From NCBI RefSeq assembly GCF_004342065.1, contig NZ_SLZU01000006.1, positions 124,001-188,000 on the forward strand: 64,000 nt of DNA, written 5' to 3'. Each line of letters starts with the position of its first letter. Position 1 is the first letter of the stretch. Below are positions 36,417-44,689 of the stretch, piece by piece. The position numbers and the translations under genes were made by a program. The notes beneath the pieces were generated by a model. It saw only the letters and a program-made list of their open reading frames with translations. It did not search any database and was not told the origin of the DNA. The stretch comes from Primorskyibacter sedentarius (GTDB lineage Bacteria; Pseudomonadota; Alphaproteobacteria; Rhodobacterales; Rhodobacteraceae).

Positions 36417-38860
36417 TGCCCAACCCAAGGACTTTTCTGCAATCAGCGCTTCTTGCGCTGGCGCTATGCGTCACGCTGGCGGTGCAGGGGATCGCCCAGA
36501 CAGAGATCGACTACGACGCGTGGTCCGATCTGGCGGCGACTGCCGAAGCCACGGTTGAAAGCGGCGATGCGACGGACGCGCAGTTGGAAAGCCTGCGCGC
36601 CGATGTGGCGACCTGGCGCGAGGAGTTCCTTGAAGGCACCAAGGTGAATGCCCAGCGGATCGCCACGTTGCAGGGCCAGATCGATGCTCTGGGCGCGCCG
36701 CCCGAAGAGGGCGTCGAGGAAACGGAAGAAATCTCTGAACGGCGGTTGTCGCTTGAAAGCCAGATGGCAGAGCTGCGGTCGCCGGTGCGCCGCGCCGAAG
36801 AGGCCTATAGCCGGGCCAATGGCATCATTTCCGAAATCGATTCAAAGATCCGCGAGCGCCAGACCAGAGAGCTGCTGGAGCTGGGCCCGGCGCCGATCAA
36901 CCCCGCGCTATGGCCGCAGGCCGCGGAATCTTTCCTGACATCGGTCCGGCAGCTTATCAGTGAATTTCAGGAAAACTGGGCCTCGGACGAGAAACGCGCC
37001 GGGGCAAAGCAAACCGCACCGCTTGCCCTGCTGTTGCTGGTGGTCGGGATGGTGTTGCTGCTGCGGGGGCGCCGCTGGGTCGGCAATGCCGTACAGCGCC
37101 TGCGTGACCTGACGCGGCACGGCACAGGGGTCTGGAGCTTTCTGGTCTCGCTGGGCCAGATCATCGTGCCGATGCTGGGGATACTGGCGCTGTCACGCGC
37201 GGCGCTGTCCACCGGGATGCTGGGCACGCGCGGCGCGCTGCTTTTGGCGGAAGTGCCCGGCTGGGCCATGATCGTGCTGGGCGTCTGGTGGCTGGGCGAG
37301 CAGGTCTTCTCCAAGACCCATCAGACCGGCTTGCTCCCGCTCACACAGGCGCAACGGACCGAGGCGCGCATCAACACCCGCTTGCTTGGCGTCATGCTGG
37401 TCGCCTTTGACGTGGTCCGATCCATCGCGGCCTACGAGGATTACAACAGCGCGACAAGCGTCGTTCTGACCTTCCCGGTGATCGTTCTGACCGGGATCAT
37501 CCTGTTCCGCCTTGGTGTCAGCCTGCGCAAGGTTGGTGCCGCGGACCAGCTGGACAACCCGGACGGGACGGATCTGGCCTATCGCCTGCGGATCGTGCGC
37601 CTGCTGGGTCAGGCGGCCATGGTCGTGGCGGTGCTTGGTCCGGTCATGGCGATGATCGGGTACACCAATGCGGGCGAGGCGATGGTCTACCCGGCGGTGA
37701 TGACGCTGGTGGTGCTGGGGCTTGTCCTGCTGTTGCAGCATTTTATCTCCGACCTCTACGCCGCCGTGACGCAGCGCGACGAGGAAGAGGCAGACGGATT
37801 GCTGCCGGTCCTTGCGGGGTTCCTGCTGTCGCTCGCCGCGCTGCCGGTTCTGGCGCTGATCTGGGGCGCGCGGGTTGCTGACCTGACAGAGCTTTGGGCC
37901 CAGTTCCGCGAAGGTTTTACCTTTGGCGACACCAGGATTGCCCCGACCGACTTTCTGACATTCGCGCTGGTCTTTGCTGTGGGCTACGGCGCGACACGGC
38001 TGTTGCAGGGCGGCTTGCGCGGATCGGTCCTGCCCAAGACCAAGCTGGATATTGGCGGGCAAAACGCGATCATTTCCGGTGTCGGCTACCTGGGGATCTT
38101 CCTTGCCGCGATCATTGCGATTACGGCGGCGGGGCTTGACCTGTCATCGCTGGCCATTGTTGCAGGTGCCTTGTCTGTCGGCATCGGTTTCGGGCTTCAG
38201 AACATCGTGTCGAACTTCGTGTCGGGGATCATCCTGCTGATCGAACGCCCGATTTCGGAAGGCGACTGGATCGAAGTCGGTGGCACGCATGGAACGGTGC
38301 GCAGCATTTCTGTCCGGTCCACCCGGATCGAGACGTTCGACCGGTATGATGTGATCATCCCCAATGCGGATTTCGTCTCGGGACGCGTGTCGAACTACAC
38401 GCGCGGCAATGCGCTGGGTCGGATCATCGTGCCGGTCGGCGTGGCTTACGGCACGGACACGCGCAAGGTTGAAAAGATCCTGCTAAAGATCGCGCGGTTC
38501 CATCCGCTGGTGATGTTGACCCCTGAACCTTACGTGCTGTTCAAGGCGTTTGGCGCGGATTCGATGGATTTCGAGATCCGGGCCGTCCTGTCCGACATCA
38601 ATGAAGGGCTGAAGGTTCGCACCGAAATGAACCACCAGATCGTCGAGGCCTTCGCGAAGGAAGGGATCGAGATTCCCTTCGCACAGCGCGATGTCTGGCT
38701 GCGCAATCCTGAAACCCTGCGGCAGGACAAGGGCGAGGTTCAGGTCGAGGCTGCATCCCCGCCAGAGGCAGACACGACAGAGAGCGAAAAGCCCGCCAGA
38801 AACCCGATCCCCAGGACCGATCCGGCCGCAACATCTGACCCTGATGACGGTGAGATATGA
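36413..38860 (+). CDS. DUF3772 / MscS-type mechanosensitive channel family protein
   Basis: An 815-residue large MscS homologue. It has a Sec-type signal peptide (about 1-28), a periplasmic coiled-coil region (about 30-170, including 'VKVNAQRIATLQGQIDALG'-like heptads), a DUF3772 segment, and about ten TM helices. The MscS core follows: TM3 with Gly/Ala repeats ('IVAGALSVGIGFGLQNIVSNF', written here as its motif) and a beta domain with 'GDWIEVGGTHGTVRSISVRS'. The tail is disordered and acidic. Such channels protect against hypo-osmotic shock. Its start overlaps the cysteine synthase stop and its stop overlaps the AlaX start, each by 4 bases. Confidence 0.92.
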   Translation: MMPNPRTFLQSALLALALCVTLAVQGIAQTEIDYDAWSDLAATAEATVESGDATDAQLESLRADVATWREEFLEGTKVNAQRIATLQGQIDALGAPPEEGVEETEEISERRLSLESQMAELRSPVRRAEEAYSRANGIISEIDSKIRERQTRELLELGPAPINPALWPQAAESFLTSVRQLISEFQENWASDEKRAGAKQTAPLALLLLVVGMVLLLRGRRWVGNAVQRLRDLTRHGTGVWSFLVSLGQIIVPMLGILALSRAALSTGMLGTRGALLLAEVPGWAMIVLGVWWLGEQVFSKTHQTGLLPLTQAQRTEARINTRLLGVMLVAFDVVRSIAAYEDYNSATSVVLTFPVIVLTGIILFRLGVSLRKVGAADQLDNPDGTDLAYRLRIVRLLGQAAMVVAVLGPVMAMIGYTNAGEAMVYPAVMTLVVLGLVLLLQHFISDLYAAVTQRDEEEADGLLPVLAGFLLSLAALPVLALIWGARVADLTELWAQFREGFTFGDTRIAPTDFLTFALVFAVGYGATRLLQGGLRGSVLPKTKLDIGGQNAIISGVGYLGIFLAAIIAITAAGLDLSSLAIVAGALSVGIGFGLQNIVSNFVSGIILLIERPISEGDWIEVGGTHGTVRSISVRSTRIETFDRYDVIIPNADFVSGRVSNYTRGNALGRIIVPVGVAYGTDTRKVEKILLKIARFHPLVMLTPEPYVLFKAFGADSMDFEIRAVLSDINEGLKVRTEMNHQIVEAFAKEGIEIPFAQRDVWLRNPETLRQDKGEVQVEAASPPEADTTESEKPARNPIPRTDPAATSDPDDGEI

Positions 38861-39573
38861 AAGAACCGCTTTACCGGCGTGATCCCTACCAGCGCGAGGC
38901 GCCCGGTGTGGTCATCGCGCATACCCCAGAGGGGGGCATCGTTGTAGATGCGCCGCTTTTCTATCCCACGGGCGGTGGACAGCCCGGCGATAGCGGGCAG
39001 ATCCTATGGGATGGCAAGGCGCTTCCCATCGCGACGGCCGTGAAGGGGGAGGGCGATGCCAGCATCCTTGTCGCGGCAGAGCCTCGCGCGCTGCCACCCA
39101 TCGGGGCGCATGTGACGCAACGGCTCGATTGGGAGCGCAGGCATCGCCATATGCGCGTGCACACCGCGCTGCACCTGCTGTCAGTGGTCATTCCGCTGCC
39201 CGTGACCGGTGGCCAGATCGGCGCGGATCGCGGCCGGCTGGATTTCAACATGCCCGAGGCGCTGGAAGATCGCGATGCCGTGGAGGATGCGCTGAACCAG
39301 CTTGTGGACCGCGATCTTGAAGTGACGGACGGCTGGATCACCGAAGAGGAGCTGGACGCCAACCCTTCGCTGGTCAAGACCATGTCGGTGCAGCCCCCGC
39401 GCGGCGCGGGAAAGATCCGGCTCGTCCGGATCGGCAAGGGCAGTTCACAGATTGATCTGCAGCCCTGCGGCGGCACGCATGTCGCGCGCACCGGTGAGAT
39501 CGGCCAGATCCGGCTGGGCAAGGTCGAAAACAAGGGCCGTCAGAACCGCCGGGTGACGCTCCATCTCGACTAG
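38857..39573 (+). CDS. Alanyl-tRNA editing protein AlaX
   Basis: A 238-residue free-standing homologue of the AlaRS editing domain, which deacylates Ser-tRNA-Ala (or Gly-tRNA-Ala) in trans. Zinc ligands are the H-x3-H in 'VHTALHLL' (H102, H106) and the C-x3-H in 'PCGGTHVA' (C204, H208). The N-terminal 'LFYPTGGGQPGDSG' glycine-rich block is present, which marks the AlaX-II class. It is coupled to the channel gene by ATGA. Its TAG stop shares the tetranucleotide CTAG with the stop of convergent uxuB. Confidence 0.93.
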   Translation: MKEPLYRRDPYQREAPGVVIAHTPEGGIVVDAPLFYPTGGGQPGDSGQILWDGKALPIATAVKGEGDASILVAAEPRALPPIGAHVTQRLDWERRHRHMRVHTALHLLSVVIPLPVTGGQIGADRGRLDFNMPEALEDRDAVEDALNQLVDRDLEVTDGWITEEELDANPSLVKTMSVQPPRGAGKIRLVRIGKGSSQIDLQPCGGTHVARTGEIGQIRLGKVENKGRQNRRVTLHLD

Positions 39574-41069
39574 CTGACCTTCGCCACCTCCGGGCCGGGA
39601 CTGGCAGAGGCCTCGCGCCGGATCGCCTCTTTCATGCCAAGGGCAATCATCGCGTCCAGAACCTCGGTCACCTCTGCCTGCCACTGCGCGTCCTGACGAA
39701 GCGTTTCGGGGAAAACGCCGGGCAGGGCGCTCAGGGTCTTCACGATCTCGGCGGCGCTTTCCACGTCCGACAGGGCTGCCGCGATCTCCGCCTCGCGGGG
39801 GTCGCGCAGGCCGTACTCATCGCCGTTGTCATGCCGGGCAAGGGCGTAGCGCATCCAGCCAGCGGTGGCGAAGGCGAAAGCCCGCAACGGCAACCCTGCC
39901 GCCTGCGCATCTACTGCGGCCGCCAATATGCGCTGAGGCAGCTTTTCCGTGCTGTCCATCGCGATCTGGTAGGTCTCATGCGCCAGATGCGGATTTGCAA
40001 AACGTGTCGCCAGCGCATCGGCATAGGCACCAAGATCGACATCCGGCAAGGCAGGCAATGTCGCGGCCGCCGCATGAAGATGACGCCGGATCAGCCCCAC
40101 CAATGCCGCATTACGCATCACGTCGCGCACGTATCGGTGGCCAGACAGGAACCCGCACCAGGCCAGCATGGAATGCGTGCCGTTGAGCATCCGCAGCTTC
40201 ATCATCTCGAACGGGGCCACGTCCTGCACAAAGATCGCCCCGGCGGCGTCCCAGGCAGGGCGTCCCTTCGGGAAGTGGTCCTCGATCACCCATTGCGTGA
40301 AACGCTCTGTCTCGATGGCGGCAGCGTCTTCCAGCCCCGTCATTTCGCGCGCGGCGGCAAGCGTGTCTGCGTTGCGCGCAGGCGTGATGCGGTCCACCAT
40401 GGTCGCGGGAAACGCGACCTCTGTCGCGATGTGCTCTGCAATATCCGGCGCTGTCCGGCGCGCGAAATCCACCAGCAATTCGCGCAGCATCGGCCCGTTC
40501 TCTGGCAGATTGTCGCAACACAGCACGGTGAAGGGCGGGGTGCCCTGCGCGCGACGCTGCGCCAATGCCCAGACCAGCAGGCCTGCGACGCCGATCGGAG
40601 CCTCTGGTGTGGCAAGATCCGCCGCGATGGCCGGATGCGTGATGTCGACACCGCCGGTGGTGCGATCAATGCCATAGCCTTTCTCGGTCACGGTCAGCGA
40701 AACGATCCGGGTGGCGGGGCTGACCAGCGCGTCGAGGATGCTCTGCCGGTCATCCGGCAGGCACAGCGCTGCGGCTATGGATCCGATCACGCGGGCCGAA
40801 CTGCCCTGCATGTCGCGTTCGATCAGCGTATAAAGCCCGTTCTGCGGCGCAAGCTCGCCCGCTGCCTCCGGGCTGCGCAGGCTGACCCCGATGATACGCC
40901 AATCCCCGCCGTGAAGACCCAGAGCCGTGTCGGTATAGACCGCCTGATGCGCCTTGTGGAACGCCCCCAGACCGATATGGACGATGCCGGGACCATGATC
41001 CGCGGGCGTGTAGGAGGGAGGGGCAACGTTTTCGGGCAGTTGGTCCGGATGCGACAGGCGGTCGGTCAT
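39570..41069 (-). CDS. uxuB: Fructuronate reductase / mannitol dehydrogenase family oxidoreductase
   Basis: A 499-residue NAD-dependent long-chain dehydrogenase of the mannitol dehydrogenase family. The N-terminal Rossmann motif is 'GIVHIGLGAFHKAHQAVYTD', the C-terminal domain has 'MKLRMLNGTHSMLAWCGFLSG' around the catalytic Lys/Asn/His region. Sequence alone allows mannitol, fructuronate or tagaturonate as substrate. Position directly after uxuA (its ATG abuts the uxuA stop) makes D-fructuronate to D-mannonate reduction the best assignment. The 3' end overlaps alaX by 4 bases on the opposite strand, leaving no room for an intergenic terminator. Confidence 0.9.
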   Translation of the reverse strand: MTDRLSHPDQLPENVAPPSYTPADHGPGIVHIGLGAFHKAHQAVYTDTALGLHGGDWRIIGVSLRSPEAAGELAPQNGLYTLIERDMQGSSARVIGSIAAALCLPDDRQSILDALVSPATRIVSLTVTEKGYGIDRTTGGVDITHPAIAADLATPEAPIGVAGLLVWALAQRRAQGTPPFTVLCCDNLPENGPMLRELLVDFARRTAPDIAEHIATEVAFPATMVDRITPARNADTLAAAREMTGLEDAAAIETERFTQWVIEDHFPKGRPAWDAAGAIFVQDVAPFEMMKLRMLNGTHSMLAWCGFLSGHRYVRDVMRNAALVGLIRRHLHAAAATLPALPDVDLGAYADALATRFANPHLAHETYQIAMDSTEKLPQRILAAAVDAQAAGLPLRAFAFATAGWMRYALARHDNGDEYGLRDPREAEIAAALSDVESAAEIVKTLSALPGVFPETLRQDAQWQAEVTEVLDAMIALGMKEAIRREASASPGPEVAKVS

Positions 41070-42284
41070 TCAGGCCTCCGCCGTGATGCGCGGGCTGAGT
41101 GCCGCGATGATGCCGCGCAGCTCTGCCAGCCCTTTGAGGCGCCCGATGGAAGGGTAGCCGGGCTGGGCACTGCGCCCCAGATCATCAAGAATGTCCTGCC
41201 CGTGATCGGGCCGGAAAGGGATGGACCAGTCGGCCCGGCCCGCGGCCTTGCGGCGCGCCTCTTCGCGCAGGGCGGCCTCGACCAGCGCGACCATGTCGGT
41301 GTCGCCGCCCAGATGTTCCGCCTCGTGGAAAGAGCCGAAAATGTCGGAGGTCTCGCGTTTGACATTGCGCAGATGCAGGAAATGCACCCTGTCGCCCAAC
41401 CGCTCCATCATCCCGGGCAGGTCATTGTCCGGCCGGGCCCCCAGCGAGCCCGAGCATAGCGTTATACCGTTTGCAGGCGTGTCGACCGCGTCCATCACCG
41501 CCTTGTAATGCGCTTCGGTCGACATGATCCGGGGCAGGCCAAGCAGCGGAACGGGTGGATCGTCCGGATGGCAACACAGCCGCAGGCCCAGCTTTTCGGC
41601 CGTGGGGGCGACCTCTTCGAGGAAGGTCACGAGGTTTGCGCGCAGCTGGTCCTCGCTGATCGCGGCATATTCGGCAAGATGCGTGCGCACATCCTCCAGC
41701 GAGAAATTCTCTGCCGCACCGGGAAGGCCAAAGACCACGTTGCGCAGCAATTGCGTGCGCTGAGAGTCGGCCATCTCGGCAAAGCGTTTGCCAGCAGCCT
41801 CTTTCAGCGCATCATCATAATCCTCGGCCGCGCCGGGGCGTTCGAGGATATGCAGATCAAATGCCGCGAAATCGGTCAGATCAAAGCGCATGCAGGTGCC
41901 GCCATTGGGCAGGCGCCAGGCAAGATCGGTGCGCGTCCAGTCCAGCACGGGCATGAAATTGTAGCAGATCACCTCGATCCCCGCATCGGCAAGGTGGCCA
42001 AGGCTCTCGCGGTAGTTGACGATATGGGCGCGCCAATCCCCGTTCTGTTTCTTGATATCCTCGCTGACGGGCAGGCTTTCGACCACGTCCCATGTCAGAC
42101 CGGAGGGGCGACCATCGCGCATCCGCGCCACCTGCGCCTGTCGCGCGGCGATCTCGTCCGCCGTCCAGACAGCGCCCGTGGGCACATGGTGAAGGGCGGT
42201 CACGATGCCAGTCGCACCCGCTTGCGCCACATCGTCAATCGAAACCATGTCCTTTGGACCGAACCAGCGCCAGGTTTGTTTCAT
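41070..42284 (-). CDS. uxuA: Mannonate dehydratase
   Basis: A 404-residue TIM-barrel enzyme that dehydrates D-mannonate to 2-keto-3-deoxygluconate in hexuronate breakdown. Motifs are 'TWRWFGPKDMVSIDDVAQAGATG' at the N-terminus (given here as W-x-W-F-G), 'EVICYNFMPVLDWTRTDL', the metal-ligand 'LRLCCHPDDPPVPLLGLPRI' and 'VHFLHLRNVKRE'. The ATG at 42282-42284 has GAGGAAG just upstream on the minus strand; further extension of the frame to 43121 is antisense to the GntR gene and not real. First gene of the uxuA-uxuB operon, divergent from the regulator with 108 bases between. Confidence 0.95.
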   Translation of the reverse strand: MKQTWRWFGPKDMVSIDDVAQAGATGIVTALHHVPTGAVWTADEIAARQAQVARMRDGRPSGLTWDVVESLPVSEDIKKQNGDWRAHIVNYRESLGHLADAGIEVICYNFMPVLDWTRTDLAWRLPNGGTCMRFDLTDFAAFDLHILERPGAAEDYDDALKEAAGKRFAEMADSQRTQLLRNVVFGLPGAAENFSLEDVRTHLAEYAAISEDQLRANLVTFLEEVAPTAEKLGLRLCCHPDDPPVPLLGLPRIMSTEAHYKAVMDAVDTPANGITLCSGSLGARPDNDLPGMMERLGDRVHFLHLRNVKRETSDIFGSFHEAEHLGGDTDMVALVEAALREEARRKAAGRADWSIPFRPDHGQDILDDLGRSAQPGYPSIGRLKGLAELRGIIAALSPRITAEA

Positions 42285-42344
42285 CACTTCCTCCCCGAGT
42301 CGTCGTCTGCGACTGCCATAGCAGAGTCCGGGATTGGCGGCTAG

Positions 42345-42360
42345 TATGGAAGTATGGAAG
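42345..42360. promoter_or_regulatory. Tandem octamer TATGGAAG x2 in the uxuA-gntR divergent promoter
   Basis: Two exact, directly adjacent copies of TATGGAAG (42345-42352 and 42353-42360) sit between uxuA and the GntR gene, in the only space available for the operator. GntR/FadR regulators usually bind palindromes, so this is a candidate site only. Confidence 0.35.
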
Positions 42361-42392
42361 CATGATATGAGCCGGTAGGGGGAGATCGAATC

Positions 42393-43124
42393 ATGATGGG
42401 GACAATTGCGAATGACAGGGGGCTTGATCCTGCGCTGCCGATTGCGCCACAGGTGTTTCGGATCCTGCGCAACCGTATCATCCAGAACGATCTGAAGCCC
42501 GGGAACCTGATCTCGGAATCCGAAATCGCAAAGCTTCACGATGTCAGCCGCCAACCCGTCCGAGAGGCCTTTATCAAGCTGCAAGAGCAGGGGCTTCTGG
42601 CGGTACGACCCCAGCGCGGCACGATCGTCAACAAGATTGCCTATGCGGCCGTACTGGACGCGCGGTTCCTGCGCGAAGCCATAGAGGCCGATATCGTCAG
42701 CATTCTTGTTCAGATCGCCGATGACAGTCTGATCGCCACCCTGCGTGCCCAATTGGATCTTCAACGAGCAGTGACAGAGCAGAACCGTGCAGAATTCATT
42801 CAGCTGGACGAGAGGTTTCACTTCACGCTGGCGGAAGCTGCCGGAAAAGGCGGCGCATGGAAACTGGTTGAGGGGTTGAAATCGCAGATGGACCGCGTCC
42901 GCTTTTTGTCGCTGGCCCAGTTCCCGGTGGCAAAGCTGATCGACCAGCATGCCGAGATCGTGGACCGTATTGCCGCCGCCGACAGGCAGGGCGCCAACAA
43001 GGCCATCCGCTGCCACCTGCGCGAGGTCCTGTCGGATCTGCCGCCGATTGTCGCCGCCTACCCAGAGTTTTTCGACCTGCCGGAGGGGGGGCTTCCCCTT
43101 CCGGTAAATGCACCGATCCAATGA
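42393..43124 (+). CDS. GntR family regulator (FadR/UxuR-like)
   Basis: A 243-residue transcription factor. The N-terminal winged helix (about 18-85) has 'ISESEIAKLHDVSRQPVREAF' and 'LLAVRPQRGTIVNKI'. The C-terminal FCD-type all-helical effector domain has Asp and His residues in 'ERFHFTLAEAAG' and 'HAEIVDRIAAADRQG' consistent with the metal-binding FCD site. It probably represses or activates uxuAB and the TRAP genes in response to a hexuronate intermediate. It is first in a four-gene set with the TRAP genes, 11 bases from the next start. Confidence 0.93.
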   Translation: MMGTIANDRGLDPALPIAPQVFRILRNRIIQNDLKPGNLISESEIAKLHDVSRQPVREAFIKLQEQGLLAVRPQRGTIVNKIAYAAVLDARFLREAIEADIVSILVQIADDSLIATLRAQLDLQRAVTEQNRAEFIQLDERFHFTLAEAAGKGGAWKLVEGLKSQMDRVRFLSLAQFPVAKLIDQHAEIVDRIAAADRQGANKAIRCHLREVLSDLPPIVAAYPEFFDLPEGGLPLPVNAPIQ

Positions 43125-43135
43125 GGAGTGGATAT

Positions 43136-44107
43136 ATGACGTTCAATTTTAGACTACCCGCCCTGGCCGCAGCGCTCGCCGCAGTGCTGGCCGCCCCGGT
43201 GATGGCACAAGACATGGTGCTCAAGCTTGGCCACCTCGCCAATGAGGACAACCCTTGGCACAAGGCCAGCGTGAAATTCGGTGAAGAGCTTTCGGCGCTG
43301 ACCGAAGGCCGCATCGCGGTAGAGGTGTTTCCGAATGAAAGCCTTGGCAAGGAAATCGACCTGATCAACGGCATGCAGCTGGGCACGGTCGACATGACGA
43401 TCACCGGCGAGAGCCTGCAGAACTGGGCGCCCATGGCGGCCCTGCTGGCGGTGCCGTACGCCTATAAGTCTCTGGATCACATGGATGAAGTCGCCAGCGG
43501 CGAGATCGGTGACCAGATCAAGGCAGAGATCATCGAGAAGGTGCAGATCCGGCCCGTCACGCATTTCGCACGTGGCCCGCGCAACCTGACCTCCAACCGG
43601 CCGATCACCTCGCCGGATGATCTGAACGGCCTGAAGATGCGCGTGCCGAACGTGCCGCTTTTCATCGATGTCTGGAAGGCGCTTGGCGCGAATCCCGGCC
43701 CGATGGCGTTCTCCGAAGTGTTCACCTCGCTGCAGAACGGCACCATCGAGGCGCAGGAAAACCCGCTTGCGCTGATCCGCTCGGCCAGCTTCAACGAGGT
43801 CCAGAGCCACGTCAACATGACAGAGCATGTGCGCAGCTGGATTTATCTGACCATTGCGGAAAGCACATGGGCAAAGCTGAGCGAAGAAGATCAGGCCGCC
43901 GTGATGGAGGCCGCGTCGCGTGCGCAGGCCTATGAGCGCGAGCTGTTCAACGAAAGCATCGCCGCTGACCGCGCCTATCTGGAGGAAAACGGCATGACCT
44001 TCGTCGAAGTTGACGGTGCCGCATTCCAGGCGAAAGCCAAGGATGCCGTGCTGGCCAATGTCAGCGACGAGATCAAGCCGATCGTCGAAAGCCTGTTCGC
44101 CGAATAA
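43136..44107 (+). CDS. TRAP transporter substrate-binding protein (DctP family)
   Basis: A 323-residue periplasmic binding protein. Signal peptide about residues 1-24 ('LAAVLAAPVMAQ'), then the DctP fold: 'KLGHLANEDNPWHKASVKF', 'LGKEIDLINGMQLGTVDMT', and the conserved ligand-carboxylate Arg region 'NLTSNRPITSPDDLNGLKMRV'. The ATG at 43136 has GAGGAG at 43123-43128; an ATG at 43121 overlaps the gntR stop but would dilute the signal peptide. Context with uxuAB suggests a hexuronate or aldonate ligand, which TRAP SBPs of this family are known to bind. Confidence 0.95.
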   Translation: MTFNFRLPALAAALAAVLAAPVMAQDMVLKLGHLANEDNPWHKASVKFGEELSALTEGRIAVEVFPNESLGKEIDLINGMQLGTVDMTITGESLQNWAPMAALLAVPYAYKSLDHMDEVASGEIGDQIKAEIIEKVQIRPVTHFARGPRNLTSNRPITSPDDLNGLKMRVPNVPLFIDVWKALGANPGPMAFSEVFTSLQNGTIEAQENPLALIRSASFNEVQSHVNMTEHVRSWIYLTIAESTWAKLSEEDQAAVMEAASRAQAYERELFNESIAADRAYLEENGMTFVEVDGAAFQAKAKDAVLANVSDEIKPIVESLFAE

Positions 44108-44182
44108 GCGATACCGACGCAGCTACATCAACGGCGTCGCCCCGCGCGGGCGGCGCCCTTCCTTTCAGCCTTGGGGGCCTTG

Positions 44183-44686
44183 GTGAAACGCGCAGACCAC
44201 CTAATTCAATTCATCGTGCTGCTTGCCCGGATCGGGGCGGGGGTCTCCTTTGCGGTGCTGATCGGGACCGTTCTGATCCAGGTGGTCGGCCGGTTCATCG
44301 GCAGCTCTCCGGTCTGGACAGAAGAGCTGACCCGTTATGCCTTGCTGTTCTCGGCCGCCTTCGGGGCGGGGCTTTCTTTCCGCACCGGCGATCTGGTGAA
44401 TGTCGACGTGATCTGCGAGGCATTGCCGGGCAGGGCGCCCTGGGTGCTGCGCTTGTTCGCGGCCATCGTGACCGCCGGGCTGGCGATCTACCTGCTGCCG
44501 CATGCGTGGAAATATGTCTCCATCGGCAAGATGCAGACCGCCCCGGCGCTGGGGATCAAGATGCATTACGTGCATTTCACCGTCTGGCTGATGCTGGCAC
44601 TTCTGGCGGTTTTCGCCAGCCTGCGCGTCCTCGGAATGCTGACAGGCACCGAAGACGGCAAACCCCGCAAACCCGAAGAGGACTGA
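44183..44686 (+). CDS. TRAP transporter small permease (DctQ family)
   Basis: A 167-residue inner-membrane protein with four hydrophobic helices, the usual DctQ layout. The signature 'SPVWTEELTRYALLFSAAFGAGL' spans helices 2-3, and 'GDLVNVDVICEALPGR' is the cytoplasmic loop. GTG at 44183 is chosen as start with GGGGG just upstream; a TTG at 44171 is an alternative. It lies 3 bases before the large permease gene. Confidence 0.93.
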   Translation: MKRADHLIQFIVLLARIGAGVSFAVLIGTVLIQVVGRFIGSSPVWTEELTRYALLFSAAFGAGLSFRTGDLVNVDVICEALPGRAPWVLRLFAAIVTAGLAIYLLPHAWKYVSIGKMQTAPALGIKMHYVHFTVWLMLALLAVFASLRVLGMLTGTEDGKPRKPEED

Positions 44687-44689
44687 GCA

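Noticed and set aside
42285-43121. Long minus-strand extension of uxuA
   Set aside because: It is antisense to the GntR gene, and a good ribosome site precedes the ATG at 42284.
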